From Moringa oleifera (taxonomy: Eukaryota > Streptophyta > Magnoliopsida > Brassicales > Moringaceae), in the NCBI GenBank assembly GCA_021397835.1, contig JAJFZO010000799.1, forward strand, positions 1,054,001 to 1,118,000: 64,000 bases of DNA, in the 5' to 3' direction. This document shows, piece after piece, positions 26,881 to 38,197 of the stretch (its first letter is position 1; every line of letters begins with the position of its first letter). Below the pieces are notes generated by a model. It was not told the DNA's origin. It was given only the letters and a program-made list of their open reading frames with translations, and searched no databases. The translations under genes and the position numbers were made by a program.

Positions 26881-27545
26881 AAGTCAATTTAGTAATTCTG
26901 CCTAATGACACTTGGTCGATTGATACAGGTGCTATTATTCACATAAGTATCACTATATAAAGTTGTCTCAAGAGCCAATAGCCAATTGATGTTGAAAGAT
27001 ACATCTATACAGCCAATGACAAAAAGGTTAAGTGAGAAACCATTGGTGTATTTAGGCTTTCAAAGCAAAAATTGACAAATGAAAATTCCTCAATATTATG
27101 GCATAAGCACTTAGGTCATAAACATTACTTAGAAAGATTAATATCATAAGAAATTCTTGAGTCCCTTCATGTGTTAAACTTTGATATTTGTATAGAACGA
27201 ATTAAAGAGAAAACTAATGAGAAGAGGAATAAAGGTATAAACAGGTGTAGTGATCTCTTGAAACTAATATATATAGATATTTGCGGTCCATTTTTTTAGA
27301 CTTTTTGAAATAGTCAAATATGCTTTGTTAGTTTTATAGATAATTTTATTTGTACCTTATTCATAAGAAATTGCAATCCTTGGACATGTTCAAACTACTT
27401 AATGCCTGAAAATCAACTAGGCAAAAAAACAAAGACAAATTTACACCTTGAAACTGTGAAGGTGACTAGATTATGGAGCTTTGCCCAAAAAAGAAAAAAA
27501 GAAAAGAAAAGAGCAAGGAAAGATCTAAGCATCATGCCTACACAA
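26881..27545 (+). pseudogene. Copia protease and integrase start, first copy, broken
   Basis: The aspartic protease site survives as NDTWSIDTGAIIHIS (DTG plus A). The integrase head follows as LWHKHLGHKHYLERLIS and further pieces up to a lysine-rich stretch. Relative to the second copy, about 290 bases are missing near 27062, joining the protease end directly to the integrase head. The copy is cut at about 27546, where a gypsy fragment is inserted. Confidence 0.7.
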
Positions 27546-27744
27546 ACATTTTGTATTTTGAAAATTGTTTTCTACCGAAGCTTTCCTAAAGGAGAATATT
27601 AGGTAGAAAAATATGAAAAAGTTTGCAAACTCCCTAATAGAGTTAAAACTTTTCACATCCAATGGAAGACATCTCAGTTGATGAAGAACACATTATTGTT
27701 AAAATTTTATTAAATTTTTGAAGAATATTTGGATAATTGAAGAT

Positions 27745-28420
27745 AGCATTTGTAAAGCACATTAAGGGAGAATTCTGATCAAAATGATGGAAGGCAATAT
27801 ATTTCTTTACAATGTCGAAAGACAGTGTCTGAAGAGCATGTCGAGGAAAATTTTCAATAGTTAAATCTTTATTCATCAAAAATGATGGAAGGCAATATAT
27901 TTCTCGACAATGCCAAAAGATAGGGTTTGCAAGGCATGTCGAGGAAAATTTTCAATAGCTAAATTGCCATACATAAAAGACGATGGAAGCCAAGACATTT
28001 CTCTATAATACTAGGATATAGCATTTGCAGAGCACGTCGAGGGAGAATTTTAATAGTCAAATCACTATACATCAAATAAGATGGAAGGCAAGACACTTCC
28101 CTATAACGCCATGAGATAGTGTTTACAAAGCACATTAAGAAAGAATTTAATAGCCAAATTGCCATACATCAAAGACGATGAAAGGTAAGATATTTCTCAA
28201 CGATGCTAAGAGAGAGTGTTTGTAGAACACATGGATGGAGAATTTCGACAATCAGATCACTATACATTAAAGATGACAGAAAGCAAGATATTTCTCTATA
28301 GTGCTAGGACATAGTGTTTGTACAGTACATCGAAGGGGAATTCTAACAGCTAGATCACCATATATCAGAATGATTTCTATAAATGATGAGATATTTCTCT
28401 ACAACACCAAACATCCAGGT
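27745..28420. repeat. 98-bp minisatellite
   Basis: The anchor gatggaaggcaa or a variant starts at 27785, 27884, 27982, 28080, 28178 and 28275, spacings of 99, 98, 98, 98 and 97. A seventh, shifted unit follows near 28386. Each unit also carries atatttctctac and a version of gcacgtcgagggagaatttt. It contains no useful open frame. Confidence 0.9.
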
Positions 28421-28692
28421 CGACAGAAAGTGACAACTGTTTAATGTCAAGGAAAAGATCTAATAGTAAACGGTAAAGTTCATTTTCATTTATCATCAAA
28501 AGATGAGTAAGAATTTCATCATCAAATAGAAGTAGAGACCCTTAGTCTGAAGTTGAGGAAGAACTCTAACAAAAGATGTTTGGATAAAGAAAAAAAAGCA
28601 GAGGAAAAGATCAATGTTTAGAACCTAAAATCAGGTGATCTTTTACTCTTTTTCTTATTCCTACTTCTCAAAAATGGGTACAGAGGGCTAGT

Positions 28693-30221
28693 AGTAGACA
28701 CCTAATTTTAGTTTTAAAATTAGAAAGACCTTAAAAATGGTTTAAGTGACATCAATTTCTAAATTAGGCTTAGCAATCAGATTTAACATCAAAATTATGT
28801 TACAAAGAAAGGTCATACATAGTACACCTCGATGTAAGGTTGGAGTAGCTTGAATACCATACTCCGACATGAGGTTGAGAATAGTTTAAGTGTTATACAC
28901 GATGTAAAGTCGAGTTTAATCCTAAGAATATCTTAGCCCCGATATGGATTACCTAGATATGGACTACTTTGACGAGGATTTACCAGATGTGGACCACCCA
29001 ATATTGGTCATTCAGATGTGAACTCCCAGACGTGTACTACACCAACGTGGAATACCTTAACATGGATTACCACAATGTGGATTACCTCGATGTAAGGTCG
29101 GGAATCGCTTGAGCACATTATCCTAATGTAAGGTCAAGTTTAGCTTAATGAACAGTGGCCTTGGTGGGCTACCCTAATGTAGACTACCCTGAAATGATTT
29201 AGCTCGATTTATCATCAAGATTCAGATATACAACAATTTCGAGAGGAAAAATCAAGAAGGCTTAAGAATACTGGTGAAAGTCTTTTGATATAATTCACAC
29301 GAAGAATATTTTGTGATCTCTATCCTCTTATAAAAAAATTTTAAATTTTCAAGATTGAATATAAAATACAGGGTGTGCGTTATCTAATGACAAAATTTCA
29401 AATTCAGGATTGAGTTGATTGCGCTGTAGCTCTTCTTTCTTTATAGTAGATTTCAAATCTTTGACAAACCTTGTCTCGTTTTCTCCTTATAAATAGATCG
29501 TTCATTTGGCAGTCAAGAGGAAAAGGACTAAAGAAGAGAGAATGAGGGGAAGAAAGAGTGAACGAAGAAATCACAGATGAATTAAGAGTTAATAATCGAA
29601 AAAATCAAAAAGTAAGGAAAAATAAATCTAGCCACTGTAAACCAATGGAAACCTCTAGATTGATCGAGAACAATCAATCCTTTACTATATATTACTAAAG
29701 ATTGACGTTGCAAAGCTTAGAAGTTCTTTCTAGGAAACTCTCTTGAGATTTTTCATCCTGTTGATTGACAAAAGCAGCGTAAAAATTAATTGAAGGTATC
29801 ACTTCTTTGTAACCATTATTTTGAGAAGGTGAATAAAAGATGGTCTTTTATGTTTTATTTCTCTATTGGTTATTTTATTCATATGCATTCCATATTTTTT
29901 AAAATCATTTAACATAAAGGAATCTAATGAGGTTTATTTTTCGATCTTTAGATAAAAACATTTCCTTTTCTAGAATAAAAAATATAGAGAAAACAATATT
30001 GAGATTCTTGTATAAAATCACGTAATAAATTTAGTTTGAGATCAATTTCTAATTAATATGAATAAAAAATAGGAGATCATTCCATTTAATGGTACTAATT
30101 CCCTGTATGCAATCCATTTTCAGCCTCAAATCGTTTGATAAAGTAGACCATTATTTATTCTCACATTGAGTTTATTTTTTCTCAAAAGAATCTTTTTTAA
30201 ATAAATTGGCTGTCAATCACA
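28693..30221 (+). repeat. Gypsy (Tat/Ogre-like) LTR
   Basis: It starts AGTAGACACCTAATTTTAG, one base off the TGTAGACACC start common in this lineage, and ends ...GTCAATCACA. Inside, 28815-29200 holds many imperfect short repeats of a gatgtggattacc type. A TATA box lies at 29488-29495, followed by a purine-rich leader. Only one LTR of this type is visible here. Confidence 0.6.
29488..29495 (+). promoter_or_regulatory. TATA box of the gypsy LTR
   Basis: The TATAAATA in ctccttataaatagatcg is followed about 35 bases later by a purine-rich leader (gaggaaaaggactaaagaag), the expected layout for the U3/R border. Confidence 0.55.
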
Positions 30222-30233
30222 TCTTAAAAAGGA

Positions 30234-30247
30234 TTGGTGACAATGCT
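30234..30247 (+). other. Primer-binding-like site of the gypsy fragment
   Basis: The sequence ttggtgacaatgct matches 11 of 14 bases of TTGGCGACTCTGCT, the tRNA-Arg type site typical of Ogre/Tat elements, and lies 12 bases after the LTR end. Confidence 0.5.
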
Positions 30248-30309
30248 TTATTAAAACCAAAAAAAAAAATCTCAAACTTGGGCTTTTCACCAAGAAAAAA
30301 TCCATATTT

Positions 30310-32620
30310 GACACCTTATTAAATGTAGGATAATCCCTCAATATACCATGCCTAGTAAACCACATCATAATGGTGTAAAAATATGATGAATTTTACTTGC
30401 TTACCAGAGTCATTACAAGGTGAAATAATAAAAAGTGAAATTTACTTACTAAATAGAGTACCCATTAAAGCAGTGGCAAAGACTCCTTATGAACATGGAC
30501 AACTAAAAGGTCAAGCATCAAGCATTTAGACATCTAGGGATGTCTAATTGAAGGTTGGCCATATAGGCTTAATGAAAGGAATTGGACTCAAGAACTATGA
30601 GTTGCTATTTTACGAGTTGTTTTGAAAGATCTAAAGGTTCAAGTTTTTTGACTCCTCAAACAAGAACTATGAATTACTATTTTATGGGTTATTTTGAAAG
30701 ATCTAGAGGTTAAAGTTTTATGACTCCTCGAATAAGTCCTTTTTCGAGATAGGTAACACCAAGTTCATTGAAATTATGTTGCGCACTAAAGTGATGGATG
30801 TAGTCTTTGAAGAGGACAACATTGGTGATCCTACCATAGTTACTAATGTTAGACATGATAATGAAAGAGTATTTATTTCTAACGCTATCAAAGTTGTAAA
30901 TTCAAAAAATATAGTTACAAAAATGGATGGAACATCCATTTAGGTTGAAGTACTGCCTTCTATGATAAAGAAAGTACCTTAACCATCTCAAATAGAAATG
31001 CCATTAAAGAGATGCACTATAAAAAGGAGATTAGCAAACTTGGATGATTATATTGTTTGTCTCAAAGAGCATGAGTTTGATACAGGATTAAAAAATGATC
31101 CTTTATCTTTCCATCAAGTCAAACAATGCCTTAATTCAAAAAAAGTGGGTCAAAACTATGAAGGATGGGAATGAAGTCTATGGAAGACAACAACGTATGG
31201 CACCTTGAATTACCTAAAAGATATAAACCAATTGGTAGTAAATGAGATTTCAAAATCAAATGAGATTCGAAAATTAATGTTGAAAGGAATAAAGTTCACC
31301 TTCTTGCCAAAGGCTTCATTCAAAAGGAAGACATTGATTACAAGGAGACTTTCTAACTTATTCATGAAAGACTCCTTTAAGGTAATCATGGCACTTGTAG
31401 CTGATTATAATCTAGAGTTATACCAAATGCGCGTAAAGACTATATTTTTGAATGGAAAAATAGATGAGACAGTGTACATGGTGCAACCAAAGAATTTTGA
31501 ATCTAAAGACTCAAAGCACTTAGTATGCAAGTTAAAAAAGTCAATTCATGGTCTTAAACAGGCATCTCGTCAATGGTATCAAAAATTTAATCAATGGATG
31601 GTATTAAGGAAAAAACCATCGATTAATATATATATCTCAATTTTAATGGGAGGAAGTCCATTATTCTGGTGCTTTATGTAAATGACATTTCGTTGACAAG
31701 TAGTGATAAGGCTTTATTACATGACACTAAGAACTTTCTATCGAATCATTTAGAAATAAATGATCTTGGTGATGCATCTTTTGTGCTGGGTATATAGATC
31801 CACCATGGTCATTCTAGAGGTAAACTTGGGCTATCACAAAAGGGCTATATTTAAAAGGTGCTTAGTAGATATGCTATATAGAATTGTGCTCCTAAGGACA
31901 CAGTTATGATAAAAAGTGATAAATTTATCTTGTAACAATGCCCTAAAGTTAAACTTGAGATAAGGAAAACGTAAAATTTTCTTTATATTTATGCTATAGG
32001 GAGTCCAATGTATGCTCATGTGTGTACGCGTCCTACTATAGCATTCATAGTGGGAATGTTGGGCAGATATTTGAGTAACCTAGATTGGCTTACTAGAAAG
32101 CAACAAAAAAGTTATGTGATATTTACAAAGAATGAAAGATTTCATGCTCACATATCAGAGATTTGATCACTTGAAAGTTATTGGATACTCAAACTCCAAC
32201 TTTTCTAGGTGCTTCTATAGCAAGATATCTATTTTAGGTTATGTTTCATGCTAGTCAAAAGAGTTATTTCTTAGAAAAGTATTAAATAGTCACTTATAAC
32301 TACTTTCACCATGGAAGCTGACTTTATAGCCTTCAAAGAAGGATCTAACCAAGGGACATGGTTGTGAACTTTATCATCAAGCTATAAATTATTAATGGTA
32401 TCGAAAAACCACTGAGAATGAATTACGACAATAAAGCCATTGATCTATATTCTAAGAAGAACGACAGCTCCTCAAAGTTTAAACATATTAACGGTGAAGA
32501 AAAGAGTTCAAAGTAGTCAAGTATCAATTAAACATATTAGCACTAATTTCATGATAGTCGATTCACTCACCACGGGCTTGTCATTCAAGGTGTTTCAAGA
32601 ATTGGTATTTTTTTCAAATT
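30310..32620 (+). pseudogene. Copia integrase C-part, reverse transcriptase and RNase H, broken
   Basis: Integrase resumes with a variant of QYTMPSKPHHNGV, then HLGMSN and LDSRTMSCYF. Within 30580-30720 a tandem duplication of about 78 bases repeats the FVGY-type segment. Reverse transcriptase runs from about 31250, with MRVKTIFLNGKIDETVYM and CKLKKSIHGLKQASRQWY. Its active-site box is LYVNDIS near 31675, where the family has YVDD. RNase H pieces follow (TMEADFIAFKEGSNQG near 32310), and the C-terminus reads MIVDSLTTGLSFKVFQEL just before the LTR. Multiple stops and frameshifts are present. Confidence 0.78.
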
Positions 32621-32630
32621 TGGGCTCACA

Positions 32631-33165
32631 TGTAATATTCATAACACGTGGCTTTGCCAATAAATGTCAAGCCTAATAATGTGATCTAACATATATTTTA
32701 GTAATGAGTTATAGAAATATCAATATGTAAGAGATATGGACCAAGTGTATAGAAGCCCATAACTTATTTATGTTATTATGACGAGCTACTAATAACATAA
32801 TTAGATATATGAAGTAAAAAATATGGTTATGGTCCCTAAAAGGTAGTTGGAGAGAATTATATTAAGTTGTAAAAGTTATAAAAGTTATTTTGAAGTTATA
32901 GTACAAAAGTAACTTACTTTATTCTTTAGCCCATTATGAAAAATACAGTACGTAAAATCTCTTCTTGTACCATTGAAAGACCAATTAATCACACTAATGA
33001 TGGTTACTTCCATTGATTTAGGCAAAGTCACTAATCTCAAGTTATATATTTCATGATCAGTATGATCCTATCAAGTATATGATCATGTTATGTTGAAATT
33101 TAATTTTGACTTTTGCAATAGAGATTTAACATATTCTGTTAATTGGAACCCTACAATTTCTTACA
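32631..33165 (+). repeat. Copia LTR, second copy
   Basis: Begins TGTAATATTCATAAC and ends ...TTTCTTACA. It is 95 bases longer than the first LTR because of the segment at about 32912-33009. It lies directly after the RNase H end, as a 3' LTR should, but is also followed by a primer-binding site and a second internal region. Confidence 0.8.
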
Positions 33166-33183
33166 ATTGGTATTAGAATAAAG
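33166..33183 (+). other. Copia primer-binding site, second copy
   Basis: The sequence attggtattagaataaag is identical to the first copy's site, including the two changes from the consensus tRNA-Met complement. Confidence 0.72.
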
Positions 33184-33618
33184 GATACATGAATCATGAT
33201 GGATGCATATTGATTATTATCTTGACATTAAACACATGAAGTTTTGTATTCTACTCTACAGTTTATTCTGTGAATTTATGGTTTATTTCTTGGATTCAGT
33301 GTGTTATGAATGAAAAATCATCATGAAATTAAGGACCATTCATCTTTATCTAAAAACAAAAAACCAAATTCGGATGTGAGATCTAGTACATATAAACATG
33401 CGGTAGTGCATTAGATATTTGTAGGTTATGTGTGTTGCTAAGCAACACTGTACATCCCACTGTTAAATGTGTGGGATCAAGCAGTATTGTTGTCGGCAAA
33501 GCACTAGAACCATAGCATTGTTATCAGCATTGCCTACCATGCTATGAGGCGTAATGAACCCATAAGTAATAAGTGCTAGGCATTTTAAGAAGCCATCGTT
33601 AAGCATCTTACCTAGATT

Positions 33619-35629
33619 CACTACCATAAAAATTATAATAAGTGGCAATAATTTAATGATAGTTATTCAAAAAACTATCATTAAGAAGTTTTTTAACATT
33701 TTTAATGATAGTTCTTCCAAAATTATCATTAAAAATAGGGTCTTTAATGTTAGTTAACAATAAACTGACGTTAAAGATTATCCTTTCATGCCAGTTCAAT
33801 AAGAAGTGGCGTTAAAAGACCATCTCTGGATCCTTTGATGCTAGTTCTTGAAGAACTGATATTAAAGGCCTTCACTAACATAACCAACACTAGGAAGGGG
33901 ACAACTTTCAATATTCTTTCATGCCAATTTTGATATAATTAGTGTGAAAGATTATGTCTTTTAACGCCAGTTTTGCTAGAACTAACATTGAAGGATATTC
34001 AGTGCTCTTCAAGCCAGTTTTGGTAGAACTGACATGAAATATGGCCTTCAATGCCAGTTCTGTCAGAACTCGCATTAAAGGTTGTCCAGCCTTAGTTTAC
34101 ACAGCTAAGGATCCTTAATTTGTCTTCAGATCCTGCCAGCAGTGAGGTGTGCATTTTTTACTCTCTCCTTCATCCTTCTCCTCTTTGTTCTTTGTTTAAA
34201 AGCAGCTAGACCAGCTGCTAGCAGTCGCACTATCTCTTTTCAGCCCTTTTCCTCTCTGTTCCTATCCAAAAGCAGCTAAACTAGTTGCTGGCAACTGTAT
34301 TTCTTCTTTTCGGCCCTCTCCTCTTTGGTCTTTATCTAAAAGCAACTAGACCAATTACTGGCATGGTAGTTACATTGCCTCTCTTTTAGCTTTTTACTTT
34401 TTGCTCTCTATTCAAAATAGTTAGGCCAACTGTTGGTAACTGTACTTCTTCTCTCTAGCCCTCTTCTCTTTGGTCTCTGTCCAGAAATGGTTAGACCAGT
34501 TACTGGTATGGCAATCGCACTGCCTTTCTTCCAGTCTTCTCCTCTTTACTCTCCGTCCAAAAGCAGCTAGGCTAGCTTTTGGTAACTGTACTTTTTCTCT
34601 CCCGCCCTCTCCTTTTTAGTCTCTGTCCAAAGCAGTTAGACCAGCTGCTGGCATTGCAGCCGCATTCCCTCTCTTTCGGCCTTTTCCTCTTTGCATTTCA
34701 TCTCAAAGTAGCTAGGCCAACTATTGGCAATCGTGCTGCCTCTCTTCTGCCCTCTTCTATTTGCTCTTTCCTTGCTCCCTTCTCTCTCAATTGTCTTATT
34801 TTTCATAAGGAGCAGTCACACCCTCCCCTTCCATTCCTTCATATTTGGCATTCAAATATATGCAAGTATTTTAGTATAAATTCAAAAATTTTGTATGAAA
34901 TTTATGTTTCACAATTTTTATTCAATTTGGTTAATTTTGGTTTAAAAAATATATTGAGAATGTATATTATTTTGGGAAGTTCTTTACTAAGTATGTTTGG
35001 TGAATTTTTACTGATAAAATTTAAGTTTTTTTTGTAAGTATATTTGTATGAATATATTTGGTATGAATGGGTATATATTAATGAATTTAATATTTAATAA
35101 TTATTAATGTTTTTAGATTAATTGATAAATTAATTAGATGAATTTATATTCTAATGTTAATTAGATGTCAATTATAATTATTAATATTTTGATTGCATAT
35201 TGTGAAGAATTGGATTGATGTATATGGTTGATATGGAAGAGATGAAGAATTTTATATATGCAAGTTTTGGATAATTTAAAAATAAAAATTTTATATTTAT
35301 TTTAAAATTAATAAAAAAATATATACTTTTAATGATAGTTCGATTAAAAATGTCATTAGAAGGGACCCCTTTTAATGATAATTCTATCAAAATTATCGTT
35401 AAAGGGGGAGGTTTTTAATGACAGTTTTATTAGAACTATCGTTAAAAGAGACCCCCTTTCATGATAGTTCTAATAAAAGTGTCATTAAGCATGGGGGCCT
35501 TTAATGACAGTTTTCAATAATTGTTATTGAAATCTCTCCCTTTTTAATTACATGAATAAAGGTGACAGTTTTATAACTATTATTAAAAACCATTTTTAAC
35601 TATCATTAAAGCTTTTATTTGTAATAGTG
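33619..35629. mobile_element. Non-autonomous CACTA element inside Copia, copy 2
   Basis: Clean ends: CACTACCATAAAAATTAT on the left, and CACTATTACAAATAAAAG as the reverse complement of the right. Both are flanked by ATT (33616-33618 and 35630-35632). The position in the Copia leader is identical to copy 1. The inner structure is the same: palindromic arrays at both ends and a dimeric minisatellite at 34196-34790. There is no transposase. Confidence 0.85.
34196..34790. repeat. Dimeric minisatellite, second copy
   Basis: The same alternating units of about 70 and 75 bases as at 23808-24395, with the same unit number and order by eye. The minisatellite therefore predates the duplication and has not changed length since. 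Confidence 0.75.
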
Positions 35630-36439
35630 ATTGATAAGAGGCCAAGTTTGAGCACTATGCCTATTAATAGGATGGATCCCATGCACCACTATGTTGGGCC
35701 TACATGATTGGCGCCCACGCAATTAGAAGGTCCCTTAATTTGGTTAATGGGATGTTGGGCATGTTGCCCAGCATTAGTGCAGGGCCTAATGTTGGGCAAG
35801 ATTCCTGACAATACCTAGGGGACTATTAGGCATTTACCTCAACAATAAGGTAAAGCCTAAGTGGAATCCACTGGATCCATTTTATTTGAAAATAATAATA
35901 AATCATAAATAATAATAATAAATAAAGTAAAAGGTAACAAATATTTAGTTGATTCTTTTAAAATTTTTGGTAATGTAATTATTTACACACTTTGTAATAA
36001 AGTGAACTAATATAATCACCAAAGTGATAATTATTAGGTATAATTTAGTGCATTTAAGTAAATAAAACTGTATATCCGTTTTAAAAATAACCAGCCCAAA
36101 GGAAGATCATTTTAGGCTAAATATATATGTGGTTACTCATTAGAGAAAAATATTGTATATCATTTTTGTAATATGTTAGTCCAAGGAAAGGCATACTATA
36201 TGGTCGATAATTTTGAGTTATGTTTAAAGAGTATCTCTGATAAGTTGTATCTTAGTTTAAAGTTTAAATGCAATATTGTATTTGGTATCTTGTTATGGGT
36301 CCACATATATGTGTATATAGTTACGCTATTTGGAATTACTTGCTAAAATATGTGCATGTTCAGTTTGTAAAGTGACTTGTATTATTTATGTTCTATAGCA
36401 AACTTTATATCTACCAACATCAACAGCATTTTGTTGCCT

Positions 36440-38197
36440 AATGATACTAACTTCAAGAAATAGAAAGAACATATAATGATCGGGTTCGGTCGCATGGATC
36501 TAGATGATGCATTTAAGGAGGATCGTTCTATAGCTCTGACTAACAAAAAGTATTATTGAGCAGAAGGGTGCATTTGAGACATGAGAATAATTCAACTGCA
36601 TATGCCTTAGGATCATGAAGTTACGCATTCTAAAATCCATCAAAGGCTCAAACCCTAAGAAGGAAGATACCAAGTCTTTCCTCAAACATATTGCAGATCA
36701 ATTCACTACCAATGAAAAGGTCAAGACAACTATTATTTTGACCAAGGTTGTATATGTGTGGTACAAAGAAAAGAAAAACATTAGAGAGTACATCATAGAG
36801 TTATCCAATCTAGTTGAAAGACATAAGGCATTAAAGTTGAAAATACCTGAGAGCATCCCTTGTGCATTTGGTTTTGATATCTCTCCCTACATACATTATT
36901 TCGTTTAAAATAAGCTATAACACTTAGAAAGAGAAGTGGACTCTCAATGAGCTTATGACTTAATGTGTACAAGAAAAGGAGAGAGCAAGGTATGAGATAT
37001 TTGAAAGTGCTCATTTTGCATCCACCTCCAAAGACCTAAATGAAAAAAGAAAAAGGACCAAAGGAAAGGGTAAGAAAATTGCAAGCCCTCAGATAACATG
37101 CCATAAGAAGCAAAAGAAACAATATAAAAAGTTCACTTATTTCTTCTATAAGAAGACTGGTCACATGATGAAGGAGTATCCCAAGTATGCCAATGGCATA
37201 TTAAGAAAGGTATGCTTCTAAACTTTGCTAGTTTAGAAGTCAATTTATTCATGCTGCCTAATGACACTTGGTGGATAGATACAGGTGCTACTATTCACAT
37301 AAGTATCACTATCTAAAGTTGTCTCAAGAGCCAATAACCAATTGATGTTGAAAGATACATCTATACGGGAAATGACAAAAAGGTTAAGTGAAAAGCCATT
37401 GGTGTATTTAGGCTTTATTTAAGAACATAAGTATTTTTGAATTTGGAGAATGTTTTTGTTATGTCGTCTTTTCGACGGAATTTAGTTTCTATTTCTACCG
37501 TCTTTTCGACGAAATTTAGTTTTCATTTCATGTTTAGACAAATCTAATTATTATTGTTCTATTGGAATAAAAATTTTAGTGTTTTTCAAAATTTAGTTTT
37601 GACTGGCAATCTTTCCTTAATTGATATGCTATATAGATTAAACACTATAACTTCTAATGACAATGAAATAATGAATGTAAGTTATATTGATGCAAAGCAA
37701 AAACTCACAAATGAAAATTCCTCCATGTTATGGCATAAACACTTAGGTCATATACCTAAACATTACTTGGAAAGATTAATATCATAAGAAATTCTTGAGT
37801 CCCTTCATGTGTTAAACTTTGATATATGTATAAAATGTATTAAGGCGAAAACTAATGAGAAAAGGAATAAAAGTATAAATAGGTGTAATGATGTCTTGAA
37901 ACTAATATATAGATATTTATGGTCCATTTCCTTAGACTTTTTGAAATAGTCAAACATACTTTGTTAGTTTTATAGATAATTTTATTTGTACCTTATTCAT
38001 AAGAAATTGCAATCCTTGGACATGTTCAAACTACTTAAAGCCAAACTTGAAAATCACCTAAGCAAGAAAACAAAGACAAATTTGCACCTTGAAAGTGTGA
38101 ACGTGACTAGATTGCGGAGCTTTGCCCAAAAAAAAAAAAAGAAAAGAAAAAAAAAGGACAAGAGCAAAGAAAGATCTAAGCATCATGCATACACAAA
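36440..38197 (+). pseudogene. Copia gag, protease and integrase start, second copy, broken
   Basis: This Gag keeps a longer open piece (36615-36908) with SIKGSNPKKEDTKSFLKHIA, WYKEKKNIREYIIELSNLVE and KLKIPESIPCAFGFDI, the UBN2-type pattern. The zinc knuckle at about 37132-37190 again has tyrosine for all three cysteines (YFFYKKTGHMMKEYPKY). The protease reads NDTWWIDTGATIHIS and the integrase head LWHKHLGHIPKHYLERL. It keeps the protease-integrase linker that the first copy has lost, including a doubled motif cgtcttttcgacg(g)aattt near 37466 and 37499. Copia similarity ends at 38197 in a lysine-rich frame. Confidence 0.75.

Larger units (their letters stand above)
27546..30300 (+). mobile_element. 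Tat/Ogre-like gypsy fragment inserted in the Copia integrase
   Basis: Similarity to the second Copia copy stops at 27546 (opposite 38197) and Copia coding resumes at about 30310. The insert reads in order: a region with a 98-bp minisatellite, a purine-rich tract (aaaaatgggtacagagggct, 28669-28688), an LTR from 28693 to about 30221 and a primer-binding-like site at 30234-30247. An untranslated region with tandem repeats just before the 3' LTR is a known habit of Tat/Ogre elements. A primer-binding site after that LTR means the fragment spans an internal-LTR-internal junction. Exact insertion ends were not fixed. Confidence 0.6.
22328..38197 (+). mobile_element. Ty1/Copia array: LTR, internal, LTR, partial internal
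   Basis: Two related LTRs (22328-22767 and 32631-33165) are each followed by the same primer-binding site and internal region. The first internal region runs through gag, protease, integrase, reverse transcriptase and RNase H to the second LTR. The second stops at about 38197 in integrase. By eye roughly nine of ten bases match between the copies. This is the arrangement expected after LTR-to-LTR unequal recombination, or a tandem duplication, rather than a single insertion. Two insertions are nested inside: a CACTA element in both copies and a gypsy fragment in the first only. All reading frames are broken. Confidence 0.8.

Noticed and set aside
27745..28420. Regular repeats that could suggest a CRISPR array
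   Set aside because: Units are 98 bases with similarity along the whole unit, not short identical repeats with unique spacers, and the DNA is clearly plant nuclear.
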